Shown: in pieces, positions 35,500-45,727 of the stretch
Layout: each line of letters begins with the position of its first letter
Numbering within the stretch: position 1 is the stretch's first letter
NCBI GenBank assembly: GCA_015039365.1
Contig: WION01000002.1
Location: 248,001-312,000, forward strand
DNA length: 64,000 nt
Direction: 5' to 3'
DNA from: Amanita rubescens
Taxonomy: Eukaryota > Basidiomycota > Agaricomycetes > Agaricales > Amanitaceae
Position numbers and translations under genes: made by a program
The notes under the pieces: model-generated
Told to the model about the DNA's origin: nothing
Database searches by the model: none
What the model saw: the letters and a program-made list of their open reading frames with translations, nothing else

Positions 35500-36290
35500 A
35501 ATTCTGCCAATTGTTACCCACAGTTTGAAGAGAGGATCAAGGAGCATCGAAAGGCTCACCCCGACGACGTTATTCTGATTCCGTTTGATGAATTGGAGCC
35601 TCAAGTGTGCATTCCTTATCATCCAGATCAGAACTCAGAAAAAGATTTCCCTTGGCACGTCCAAATCCATCGCGATGCTTTTTCATACGGTGAGGTCAAA
35701 CCCACCGTCGATCCGCGCATCATCGTCGATCTTCGGTTCTTCGGGAAATCCGACATCAATAAAGCTAACAGGGTAGAATTTCCTCTATTGTTTTCTGGTT
35801 ACAACCCTGAGTGGGCAGCGGGTGACACTGACCTATATGGGATGCCCCAGGCGACGGTAAGGAATGCCTCTTTCGTTTCATCCGAAAATTGATATCTCCC
35901 AATTGCTGGTAGTTCTGTGTCACCAGGAGCAAAGTTGACATTGAGCGCGATGAGAGGTTCGTCACTCGAGTACTCAGCTCACTGCATCGATTGAGAAGTT
36001 TGATTTTTCCCAACCTGCAGAATGATGGAGGATACGAAGGCAGTCGCGCAGACGTTGGGCGAATATCTAGGGCCTGATGCAGAGCCCCAGTTTATGCCAG
36101 CCCTTCACATTACGGTATAATCTGCTTTCGCGAGGCTTCTCATATCCCGTGACTAATGAACTCTAAGGGAACGACACGCATGCAACCTATGGACGCGACC
36201 GCCCCGGAGAAGATCAAGAAGGTCTCTGTCGACAAGGACTCCAAGGTACACGATTACGAGAACCTTTGGCTTGGCGTATGTAATCTTCGA
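35500..36290 (+). pseudogene. Pyranose-2-oxidase-like fragment (GMC oxidoreductase C-terminal part)
   Basis: Residue blocks characteristic of the pyranose-2-oxidase substrate/FAD C-terminal domain are present: DFPWHVQIHRDAFSYGEVKP, then RIIVDLRFFGKSDINKANRV, YGMPQAT, PALHITGTTRM and DKDSKVHDYENLWLG. The exons join at clean GT...AG sites (for example ACG|GTAAGG...GGTAG|TTC, and ACG|GTATAA...CTAAG|GGA). The N-terminal Rossmann FAD-binding half is absent upstream. The final block, which should follow LWLGG with an NPT motif, is replaced by unrelated sequence after the donor at 36277. Both ends are missing, so this is a relic. Pyranose oxidases are secreted lignocellulose-related flavoenzymes of white-rot fungi; this copy cannot make one. 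Confidence 0.7.
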
Positions 36291-36299
36291 ATGCCACTG

Positions 36300-37717
36300 A
36301 TACACCCTGATAAAATCTTCACCACAGTTCCTCTCTCTCCACCACTTCTCTGTCACTGAGTCCAACCTGGAGGACTTCCTCGCTGCAGTGGAAAGAACCG
36401 GGGCGCGGCGGCAAGACGTTCACCGGAGTACTTTCAAAGTTACAACGTACGCTTCGATATGTTCATAAACGAAAAATATAGTTCTTCCAAGTATGTATAC
36501 AATTACCCTGACTTCTTGGGTTAACAGGCATGCATTAAGCAGTAGTCTCACGCCAAGCGAATATTTTATGACACTACTACGGCCTATACCAGACATTTTC
36601 AACCAATTACACTCGCCAAAATGTCTAAAAACGCTCTTGAAGTGCATATACGTCGATTTCGGTCATTGTGAGTCTACTTCACCCCGTTTTTGTCCTTTAC
36701 ATTAAAAACTTGAACGTTCATTCGCTAGCCATCTGTGGGGCTACCTTCACAGTTGAAGAATTCAAATTCTGGGGTCAACCTGCTCCGATAGTTTTGCCTC
36801 TTGTAAGAGAAATTTGTTCTTGATGTTGCAAATATCTAACACCACACTCCGGCAGTCAGACGATCTATTCCATTCCAGCGGACAAGTCGCTTCCCGTGCC
36901 GAACATCGCTTTCCCTAGTTCTAGAACACACCATCAGCCACCATAATCATAACAAACTTCAAGGATATCGCCATTTTTCCCCTCCTACAAGAGACCACCC
37001 TGAACCTACTGTTGAAAGAATATCAACGACTCAACCCTCTTTGGCTCTCAGGGTCCTTACCACTGCGTATGTACTCAATGCTATTCCCGCTGGGCGTTTT
37101 ATCGACGTTCCTTCTCCCGATATGGAAATCGATGAAGATGTTGTCCTTCCAGAGGGACCTCCGCAAGACCCGCATCAACCTCTAATTGGAGATGAGGAGG
37201 TGTTCGCAACTCACCGCCGTCATTTTGACTTTGATTTGGCAACACTGGTTCGAGATCGCGCAAGAGCGCTTCAATTCTTCCGTTGGCACGAACACGTGTC
37301 AAAGAAATTTGCCAAACTTGTTGCTCACCCCAAAAGACACGCTGACTGCTAAGACGAATGAAGTCGGCCAGATCATTCCGGATATTCGCCACATCTATCC
37401 CTTCGACGCCTCTGAAATTTCATCAGATACAGCGGCACATCTTAAGGCAATACAACGCGAATCGCCTCTTGTGAGTGCTGGCGCCGCTGAATTGTTCAAG
37501 CAGAGCAAATGTTTCACGCTCCTGGGAAGAATCTGGAAATTGGTTGTTTCGTTCGTTCTTAGGATTTCGTACAATTTACCCTTTAACGGCGTATAGGCCC
37601 TCTTGCCCCTAGGCGTGGAGCCACGCGATAATGACTATTTCATCGTTTGTAAGTCTCTCGGTCTGTTCGTACCGATCGACACACTATCTTTAGAAACACA
37701 GCGTCCCACATTCTCAG
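36300..37717 (+). other. Protein-like debris, unrecognised
   Basis: Several + strand pieces look coding but shift frame and end early: HHFSVTESNLEDFLAAVERT near 36,340, CGATFTVEEFKFWGQPAPIV near 36,740, and overlapping frames at 37041-37352 (DEDVVLPEGPPQDPHQPLIG) and 37186-37596 (EVGQIIPDIRHIYPFDASEI). I cannot join them or name a family. Read as gene debris in the island. Confidence 0.3.
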
Positions 37718-38224
37718 TTAGCAGCGATGACAACGCCCACCGAGCGTCCAACAAGCATCTTTGAGCTTATCGTATCGGTTGAAATTATCCCTCACAAACT
37801 CATCGTTACACCCGTCTCCCGACCTAACCAAATCACTGCGCGCACCATATTCGCCCCTTCTTTGAAGATTAACCATCCCCAGAGTCGGGCTTTCGAAACC
37901 CCACAGATCGAGGTCAAGATCATTCCACATATTTGGCGTCCCAATGATGACTTGTCTCCAGGATTCACTAACCAGTTGCAATGTTAGTCGTAGCTGGCCA
38001 TGACCGGCATCAGGTAGCTGTCCGTTTTGGCCACATGCGCTTATGAATATGTCCCTGGCGAGCTCCAGCCGCAGCTTTCCAAAAGGGTAAGATGCTTCTG
38101 TCAGTACTAGTGCTGCGCCGTCGTCGCGTGCATGACGAACGGGACAGGATAAATCTGGCATCGCCCAGCCTTCAACGCACGCGCCCCGTGTGTGGCATCT
38201 GAAAATAACGGTCAAAAATAGCAT
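37718..38224 (-). pseudogene. F-box-like protein fragment
   Basis: The frame contains KLRLELARDIFISACGQNGQ, then LRLTLQLVSESWRQVIIGTP and NMWNDLDLDLWG. This follows the fungal F-box pattern of a short helix, a variable loop, and xLxxVxxxWRxIxxxTPxxW. There is no good start methionine and only the region around the F-box-like motif is present; the frame then ends. F-box proteins select substrates for SCF ubiquitin ligases and form huge, fast-decaying families in agaricomycetes, so a broken copy here is unsurprising. Confidence 0.45.
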
Positions 38225-38506
38225 TGCCTGTGTGTAAGGATGTAATCAACCTTGGGTACGGTGGGCCTTTGCTGTCCTGAAGTAAAAAAATAATTTCATA
38301 ATATGCTGCGAATGAACAAATCAACCTCTGCACATGGATGACTGGGTGGCTGGAATTTGAAATTCAATTTGCAATCATACGCTCGAATATATAGTGGGTG
38401 TCTGCAGTTTTGGTGGCATCTGCGAGAGACTTGGCGGCGTCTGCGAGAATATAGAGCGGAGCAGCTGTTGAACATTACAACGCGGTGACTCCTCCTCCTT
38501 TCATAC

Positions 38507-38527
38507 CTCGGCGCTTAGTGCGCCGAG
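38507..38527. repeat. Short perfect hairpin, 8-bp stem, 5-nt loop
   Basis: CTCGGCGC-TTAGT-GCGCCGAG sits just inside the right inverted repeat. Its position near the repeat edge is suggestive but proves nothing. Confidence 0.6.
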
Positions 38528-38549
38528 TTTTGTTCACCATCAACGCGAT

Positions 38550-38807
38550 TGCTGACTGCAAAATTCAAAATAAATCATGTGGCCAGACTTCAAATGTTGG
38601 ATGTGTTCTGCATATGGTAAAATGCAATGGAAAACATAATGTATTGCAATGAAAACAATGTAAAGATTCCAATGTAAATTAGTGCATGCATAGCAAAACC
38701 CTTATTGAAAATTAAAGTTTTGCTGCTTGCGAAATGCGAGGCTAAATTGAAACATTGAGCAATGTGTTTTCACCGGATTTTGCAAGCGGCAAAATCCGGC
38801 CTCCCCA
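38550..38807 (-). repeat. Right copy of the ~255-bp inverted repeat pair
   Basis: Reverse complement of 31052-31306 along its full length (shared blocks include CATGTGGCCAGACTTCAAAT and CTTGCGAAATGCGAGGCTAAA shortened by small gaps). Near its outer end it holds a perfect hairpin CCGGATTTTGC-AAGCG-GCAAAATCCGG (38773-38799), which is decayed in the left copy. Confidence 0.85.
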
Positions 38808-39428
38808 TATAAGCTTCGGTGTGCAATAGTCAGTCTCATGCAGAACAACTTGCGTGGCACGAGGAACGAACGCGGAGAATGCCAATCTTAGTGATGCAGT
38901 GGAGCGAGTGACGAGCTCTGTTGACATTGGATGCACTCTTGGAGCAGAACAAGGCATTTTGGGGTATTGGATAGGGCTGGCCTCGAAATTTAGAATGCGC
39001 TTTCTAAGTGGCGGCCATGCAGTCGGACGGACGCAAAGGCGAGGGATAGGCATACATCCCATTCCCCGCCAATGATCAGCATTCTGAAACATATGCAACC
39101 TCGCGCCCTAAGATGTGACTAAGTTTCATCGCAATCTGCGTGGAGGTGAGTGTCGGTAGGCTGTTCGGAAACTCGGAAGCGACGTTGAGTCAGTAATCCC
39201 GTGTCTTCTGCCTTGTCCGGTTCGTGAGTGCACCACCACTGTTATGACCATCGCACCAATAAACGGAATACTTGCACATTACATCCCGATGCTGCACCGG
39301 TGCGTCTCCCAGCTATATGTTAAAAATGTTCTAATCGATAGTGGCATTCCGAGATGTACCTTGACGAGGCTTTTCCCATTTTCCCATGCAGATGATACTC
39401 GAGGTTCGTCACTTGACATGATTTGGTG
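38808..39428. other. Intergenic stretch right of the inverted repeat
   Basis: No supported gene. A + strand frame at 39244-39558 overlaps the next feature out of frame. MYLDEAFPIFPC near 39,354 might be an upstream exon of that feature, but the join is unproven. Confidence 0.3.
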
Positions 39429-40056
39429 GATAGCCCGAATAACCGGAACCAGTTTGATACTAGCGGGTTGGAAGACGAGCCTTTCGCATACAATGGCCCT
39501 GATTGGAAGAGACAATATCTGGATCGCGCTCGCTTTGCACTCGTCTTGCTTACCTTGAAGTTTTTCATCCTGTGTAAGTCACTTCCTTTTGGGAGTATTA
39601 TTACCCCGCGCTAATTACTGCGATGGCAGGGTTATTTGCTTCAATAATTTTGTTGCCCGTCTGGTCTTTCTTATTCATTGGATCTGGGAAGGCTCTGGTG
39701 CAAAACGCTACATCTTGCGGAGGTCCGTTTCCCCCTACCCAAGATTAGCAAACTGAAGCATTCCGCCCTAAGCACTGGGGTCTGTTCGGTGAGCCCGCAT
39801 CAATCACTTCTCGAACACCGAGGGGGCGCATGTCGCATCGAATTTCAGTGGTCGATATCGACAAACGTGATATTGAAATACGTGTATGGCTTGATGACGA
39901 AGACAGGGACCCAACCGTGGATTGTGGTCGCGACATCTCTAAATATCTGGGGCTAGGCTTTGCGGCTGCTGTCGTTGTCGTTCCACCTGGGAGACACACG
40001 GTCAAAGCTGAAGTGAGTCAAGGAGTTCAACGACAAGGAGGTCGATGCGGTCATTG
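39429..40056 (+). pseudogene. Single-pass membrane protein gene with in-frame stop
   Basis: The first exon gives DSPNNRNQFDTSGLEDEPFA, then NGPDWKRQYLDRARFALVLL and TLKFFIL. A GTAAGT...GGCAG intron (39573 to ~39628) then restores one hydrophobic span, WLFASIILLPVWSFLFIGSG. The frame reads on through NATSCGGPFPPTQD, meets TAG at 39746-39748, and continues in the same frame for 90 more residues of clearly protein-like sequence (AFRPKHWGLFGEP, VVDIDKRDIEIRVWLDDEDR, FAAAVVVVPPGRHTVKAE). A single nonsense change at a probable Trp or Gln codon fits best. I recall no named family; a type II membrane protein with an outside beta-rich domain is likely. Confidence 0.45.
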
Positions 40057-40890
40057 AGGCGTCTTGCCAAAAGAGAAATATCTCGAGTGGGTCCGCCGCA
40101 GCGGCATAGCACCATGGGGCAATTCCGAGGCTGATTTGGCAAATACTGTGTTCCATCATTAGAAAACGCAGGAGGGTAGCTGGTTGGGGTATGGAATCAT
40201 GTCCAGCACCGTGCAAGGCAGAAACTGAGTCGAGCTCATATATGTCAAAGTTTTTCACATAGAGAATGTTGGCGAAGACACCCTTGATGAGGAGGACATG
40301 TGATACCTAGGTTTCGCTAGTGCGTCAGTCGAGTGGTCAGTTTCGCGAAGATACCGTCGTGCACAGGACTGACTTGCAACTCTGGAGGGACACGAACACA
40401 TGAGGTTGGCTTACTGGACTGGCAATTCTGGACCCGAGCTACGTCTGGAGTGAGGAGGAGAGTTGAACCATTTCTTACAGAGTTTCACATGTGCAATAGA
40501 TATGCGATGCTCACTATCAAACGAGTGGTCAACTAGGAATCGAAAATGGGGAGAGATAGCATACCATCCTGTTCATAATTGTTCGAGCGACATCGTGTCG
40601 CATTATGGTTCGCAAACGTTGCGGGACATGAGTTGATAGACATGGTTGATTTGAAAGTCTTGATGAACATTCCATGCATTCTTGACGAGCGCTGTGTGAG
40701 TTCGCTTTCACAGTTGAACTTGAAGACCCGAATGGAGTAGGGCAGGTGAAAGGAAAAGACACGGGACAGACGAAGGTTGCCTGATCATTGTGACCACCGC
40801 TGCTGGATCCGTGTCCCGTTCCCTTCACCACGTTGAGGCTACAGGTGATGATCACTAGTGGAACGATATTTGATAAATCTTCCTTCATCC
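40057..40890. other. No well-supported gene
   Basis: A minus-strand frame (40888-40529) has a Ser/Cys-rich part (CPVSFPFTCPTPFGSSSSTV) but no signal peptide or recognisable family. I would not call it a gene. Confidence 0.25.
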
Positions 40891-40892
40891 CT

Positions 40893-41335
40893 TTTTTCGT
40901 GTAACCCGATAAGAGTTAGGAAGATGAAGAGGCGATTCAGGCACCTGGCCGTTTTGTCATCCCAATACGATGGGCACATTCCATAGCTTGAAGATCCGCG
41001 TGCGGATTCCAGGAAAGTGCGACTCATCAACAACAACAAAAACCTTCACAAGATCAAACCCACCAGTCACGGGCATAGAGTAAAACACTATACCAGACTA
41101 CTGCCTCGGGTTGTGAGGAAGAGGAATGCTTCGCTTCCAGGATTGCTGTACTCATCGATTGCGAGTATTTGTTCATCGTGAGGCGTAGTCTCATCAACAT
41201 ATCAGTATTCTGTACCCGTCAGCACTTTTGAAGCAAAAACGAGAGATATGACATACTAACTGTAGCCTCTGAAGCGACGGGAGATCGTGCGGACATTTGG
41301 ATAGGAAGCGGGGATGGTGCTGTGGATGTTGTGGA
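40893..41335 (-). pseudogene. Small hypothetical protein gene, frame interrupted twice
   Basis: The start is MSTTSTAPSPLPIQMSARSP then VASEAT, ending at a GTTAGT donor. After a CAG acceptor the frame reads NTD, then needs one extra base (ATGTT for ATGGTT) to give VDETTPHDEQILAIDEYSNP and GSEAFLFLTTRGSSLV. One further base is needed near 41,090 to continue VFYSMPVTGGFDLVKVFVVV with IRTRIFKLWNVPIVLG before the stop. Each piece is convincing alone, so either the gene is decaying or the assembly lacks two bases. No family recognised. Confidence 0.35.
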
Positions 41336-41922
41336 CATCGGTGGCGCAGTAAGTTAGAAAAGAGTGAAGATAAAGAGTTGAAAGAAACGATATATTTATG
41401 GTGTTTTCAGTTGGGGCCTTTCCTCATCTGGTTCTTCGAACAAGAAGATCGGGCGATGGACTCTTCGGCATGTGGGATCGGATCCTTGCTTAGTTCTCCG
41501 TCTTCACATAGTTAAGGGCGCGTTGAAATAGTGGTCAGACTTCAGTTGGTCGGTGGTCGGTGTTGTATTGGTGGGACGTAGGGTGGAGGAAGGGGCTGGG
41601 GAGTGTGAGGGCGGGAATGGTGAGGGCGAGTGGACAAGTTAACGGACTCAAAGAAAGGAAGGACGTTTATCATGATGATAGGTGAGTGAAAAGGACGCCG
41701 GGCTTCGAGATATGATTACAGTAAAAATTAAAAGAGGAGGTCCTACGCGTCTCCGTTTTCATCGGATGAAGTGTAAAGTTTTAACAACAGGGGCTCCGCA
41801 TTCAGCGGACGAGATATGGGGTTTGACAACGGGGCGAGACAAAGCTGAAAGGTATTAACGAATATCCGAATCTCGAGATTTGTTTAATTGGGGTAATGAC
41901 CACATACGTTTCCACATGTGTA

Positions 41923-42762
41923 TTACCGAAAGAGGTCCCAAATTTTCTCTGGTATTGGATTGATCGCATACTTGCGCTTTTTCGAGGGTGCTGAAGGGTC
42001 TTCCTCGCTCTCCTCTTTGTCCTCTGCCTCTAAATTTTCCCCCTTCCCAAGATTTGGACGATTAATGCCTTCCAAGAACACAGCGGCCAGCCTCCGCTGG
42101 ACGACTCTTGGCTTCCACTCCTTTCCAACTTCCGCCAAGGAATCGACCAGGCGTTGCAACCTTTCATGTATGTCCTGCAGAGAGGGCAAGGGCTGGCCTC
42201 TTTTGTGGGTGAACACTAGATTCACGCGAAGCCCTTTCGCCATATCCTCCTTTGCCTTTTCAAGCTTGTGCGCAATGTCAGCATCGCTCGTGGCCCAGGA
42301 GAGCTGGAGTTCCTTGTGGCCCTGCTTTGCCTTCGAGAGCTTCGCTTTTTCATGTTCTTCTTTCATTCGGTTGTACTCCTCCGCCTTGTCTACAATTTTG
42401 ACAATTGGTGGTTCGTGACTGATCAGCTGGATGTAGTATCCTCTGCGGTCCAGAAGTGAGAGAATGTAGGAAACGCTCGAAAGTTCAGAGAGGCGCCCAT
42501 CATGTCTGATTCGCACCCTCCTGCATGTTATCTTTTCGTCCTTCAAAGGCCCGTCAGACTTTCTTCTCGGTTCTTCTTTCTTTGCTTGAGTGAGAAGGAA
42601 GGAATTTTTGTTGAATTTGGTCTTTGCTTTGCGAGGTTCACCAATAGCAAATGGGCTAGTAGCAAATATGGACCTTTGTTGTTGTGAACGTGACAGTGTT
42701 GTTGGCAAGCGCCGTTTCAACACGGAAACAACCGCAGTTCGGAATGCAAGGAAAGTGTTCAT
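41923..42762 (-). CDS. Mitochondrial translation initiation factor IF-3, 279 aa
   Basis: A single exon. The N-terminus (MNTFLAFRTAVVSVLKRRLP) is a basic, hydroxylated mitochondrial presequence. The IF3 fold follows: RVRIRHDGRLSELSSVSYIL, then LLDRRGYYIQLISHEPPIVK with KIVDKAEEY next. The C-terminal domain has GHKELQLSWATSDADIAHKL and KEDMAKGLRVNLVFTHKRGQ, matching the family pattern of KELxLxWxxxxxDLxHKLxK followed by GxRVxLVF. A mitochondrial IF3 tail of ~40 charged residues ends IPEKIWDLFR. The factor binds the small mitoribosomal subunit and checks start-codon pairing. Confidence 0.9.
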   Translation of the reverse strand: MNTFLAFRTAVVSVLKRRLPTTLSRSQQQRSIFATSPFAIGEPRKAKTKFNKNSFLLTQAKKEEPRRKSDGPLKDEKITCRRVRIRHDGRLSELSSVSYILSLLDRRGYYIQLISHEPPIVKIVDKAEEYNRMKEEHEKAKLSKAKQGHKELQLSWATSDADIAHKLEKAKEDMAKGLRVNLVFTHKRGQPLPSLQDIHERLQRLVDSLAEVGKEWKPRVVQRRLAAVFLEGINRPNLGKGENLEAEDKEESEEDPSAPSKKRKYAINPIPEKIWDLFR

Positions 42763-42984
42763 GATTGGTAGCGGTCTATATGACGAATGTTAACGAGTCA
42801 TGGCGTGGACTGGTAATTGACGTGCTTACAGCTCAGTGTAACATTGAGTGAGTGAAGGGTTTTGTTTGCCAGTAGACCCAAACAAAACAGGTTACCTACG
42901 CAAACTACTCTAGGCTCTAGTAAAGTATAATGCATTAGATTACGACGTGTATATAGGTAGCTGATGCTGGTAGCTGAGTCACCA

Positions 42985-44239
42985 TCACCCTTCGTGCCTT
43001 GCGGCACTAGTTCGTAATAGCCAGGCTAGATTTTCGTACACAACAAACGTTATGCAAGTGCCTGGTAGCACGCGTACCATGTTTGTTCCAAGCCCTCGGT
43101 AAAATCCTTTAATGCCTTCATTGGACCAAGTCCGCTTTATTGTAGTGGGTATATTAGGGAATACGTCTTGTTTAATGTTATTCTGTAACGGCTAAGTGCC
43201 AGGTTGCGATTTTGTTCAGTATTTACTCACTTGCACTCGTGATCGAACGACTTGATATGGATACGTGAAGGCCAAAGAAATAATTTTACTTGAAATAGAC
43301 ATAAAAGAGTACGCCAGATTTGACTGATGAAGAATGCTTGAGCAAAATCAAAGGAGAAAAGAGTGCACACGTACGAGTTTTTCCGCTTCCGGGTTCCATA
43401 GTAGTCCCAGCTTTTCATATCGCTTTCGTCTGCGTTCGAAACCCCAATGTTTCATCTTTTCATAGACGACGAACTGTATGGCACCATTGCTAACTCCTAC
43501 CAGGGCCAGCGCTGTCCCTCGGAATAGTCCTGGAATGCCATCCGCCCGATGTATCGTTGACAGCCCATCTACAGATGGAATGAGGGAGGATTTCATTCGA
43601 ATCAGTTGCACTACTAACTCCAAAGCCCGCGGTATGGTGGAGGGGCGGAAGGCGGAGACGCGAACATTCTGACCCTTACTAGCCATAGGGGATTGGTTAG
43701 AATGGCAGTTGCAGCACCTAAAGCAACGTTTTTGTTCATGAAACCATGAGATTATAGAATTCGCATACTCGCTTCGGCGGAGCAAAGAAGATATGACCCT
43801 ACAGATAATTGTCCATGAACGTCACCACCGGAAGCGCGTCGCTTGAGTATATTGTAGCTGTGGCATAATTGTTGGATGGGCCGCGTCTCATTGGATGGGA
43901 TAACTCACAACCAGAAGTAAAGTCCCCAGCTAGCGGCGTTCCCTGCAATATTAGGCCCCAACCCACGATACATTCCCTTCCAACCGGCAGTCTGGTAAAT
44001 TTCTTTTAATGAAGACCACATCTGCTTCCCGATCCCCCCCGCGGGTTTAGAAGTCATGACTTGGAATTTAACCTTGAGGAGATCCAGGGGGTTCATGCAA
44101 AGCGTCGTAACGACGCCTGCGCCGATCCCTGCAACGGCATGATCCTAGATGCGATGCGCCGTCAGCTCCATATGCCACCGCAACACAATCTACTCACCAA
44201 GGCCTGGCTAGGGAAGAAACTAGCTTGCTGCTTGGCCAT
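42985..44239 (-). CDS. FLX1: FLX1/SLC25A32-type mitochondrial FAD/folate carrier
   Basis: An inner-membrane carrier with three SLC25 repeats, in about seven exons. Start MAKQQASFFPSQAL|DHAVAG, then repeat 1 signature CMNPLDLLKVKFQV and GWKGMYRGLGPNIAGNAASW. Repeat 2 has TNPLWLVRVRMF, and after an A|GTTAGT...TGTAG|AT splice, NGLSTIHRADGIPGLFRGTA with LALVGVSNGAIQFVVYEKM. Repeat 3 has TYPYQVVRSRVQ|NNIKQD and GIKGFYRGLGTNMVRVLPGT with CITFVVYENL. The PxD/E-x-x-[KR] motifs are present in repeat 1 (PLDLLK); repeats 2 and 3 have PLWLVR and PYQVVR, the variants typical of FLX1-type carriers. Divergent from the prolyl oligopeptidase gene. Confidence 0.85.
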
Positions 44240-45727
44240 ACCAGCGATTGCTGGTCAATTAATACCGGATTTGCGCTTTTTCCGTTCCGAATCAGAAATT
44301 GAAGAATTGTGGTACTTATGTAAGCAAAGCAGGTTCGCGTCTAATTTTGCGCAGCATGCGGTACTAGTACGTTTTTCGAGCATCACAACCTCTCCGTGTT
44401 CACAGCATCGCAGCATCCTCCGTATCGGTCATGAAGACTCGTTATGTCGTTCTGCAGACCATAAGCTCAAGCGGACAGAATTTTCTGCATCTAGAAACTA
44501 CGGAAGTGGTGAACTTCTCGACATTTCATTTTTGCAAGCACCCTTAATTTGGAGTCCGCGCTGTTCAAGTTGGCTCTGAGTCTGTAGCTTAGATGATCGA
44601 GGTGCCCTTATCAACGAACGTTTCAAGTGCTATGTATCGTTTCGACCCACCATCAAATTAATCGAGCGGTCTACTGAACGTGGAGACTTGGCAATACGCT
44701 TCAAGCCGCCACTGCTCCAAACTCTCTAGGGAATGTAGAAAGCAGGACTGCCAACCCATCGATTTTCTCATGTTCTTCCAGGCGCACTTGCCTTTTTGAT
44801 CCGGCCTTCGATTATTGAAGCCGTGGTCCAACGCATATGCGCATATCACAACTTTCTCAGCGCATATCCATAGAATGAAGATTAAGCTTTGTAGAGACCA
44901 TATGGTATGTTCCAGCCAATGTGCAGCCTGTAATTTATAAAAAGTGTGCCTTCCCAGCTATACGATGAAGACGGCAGTTATAAGTTTTCTTGGTATGAAT
45001 TCCGTTGCGAATCCAGAAGATGACAATTCAGGGTGATGTATTGGATCCGATAACTCGTGCGTTCATGTGTGCGAGTGAGATTACTCGTAGCTTTGGAAAT
45101 CAATGTATCTCGGCATCGCCTGGGAATGCTTCTGCAGCTGTGGTTAACAGTCGCAGTCTCTGTGAAACACCAGGAGGAACGAGCACTAAGTTATAGAGTC
45201 AATTATAATCTGTCGGCGATGACTTCATTAGTATCGGTCCGAATTTTTTTGGCGGCAGTCGAGCTAGTTGATATACTTACTACTTATCAAAGCTTTAGAC
45301 CCCGATCCTAAGTAAGTAGTATTTGATGAATGAGTGCGATGGTTAATATCTGGGTTTATGGTTGAGCATCGTGATTTACCGAGCAATTCGGCATCGCGTG
45401 ACAGCCACGAGTCGCTCCTGTCAAAATTACGGTCAGGGTGTGTTGTACGAAAAGGTACGAATGGAGGAGGGTCGAGTGACCCCAAATCCCTATGTTCCGG
45501 TCAGAAGCAGCGAGGCGATGCCCTCGGCACGCGCAAAACGGCGTATGTATCGATCCATGATCGCGATATTGGGCGAAAAACTCGGTTCCAGAGTAAGCGG
45601 CGCCTGCAAATGTGTGATGTGTGGCCCGGCATGCCCGGAACGAAAATGGGCCTGGGAAAGCAAAAAAGGCCATGGTTTTGCCGCCTTTAGTAGCCCAGCT
45701 TAAAACACCGTCTCAAATCCAAGGTCC
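44240..45727. other. 1.5-kb divergent intergenic region
   Basis: It must hold promoters for the FLX1-type and prolyl oligopeptidase genes. The stretch 44965-45196 (+) has a start MKTAVISFL followed by a possible intron and a Ser/Cys-containing frame (DVLDPITRAFMCASEITRSF). It could be a tiny secreted protein, but the splice phases do not fit. Nothing else is supported. Confidence 0.3.

Noticed and set aside
35500..37600. A complete GMC oxidoreductase gene
   Set aside because: The Rossmann FAD motif (GxGxxG) and N-terminal half are absent from any frame upstream, and the final block is replaced by unrelated sequence.
31052..38807. An LTR retrotransposon
   Set aside because: The two repeats are inverted, not direct, and no reverse transcriptase, integrase or Gag motifs are readable between them.
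45334..45690. 118-residue + strand frame upstream of prolyl oligopeptidase
   Set aside because: Overlapping frames on both strands are equally open, with no conserved blocks; probably promoter and leader sequence.
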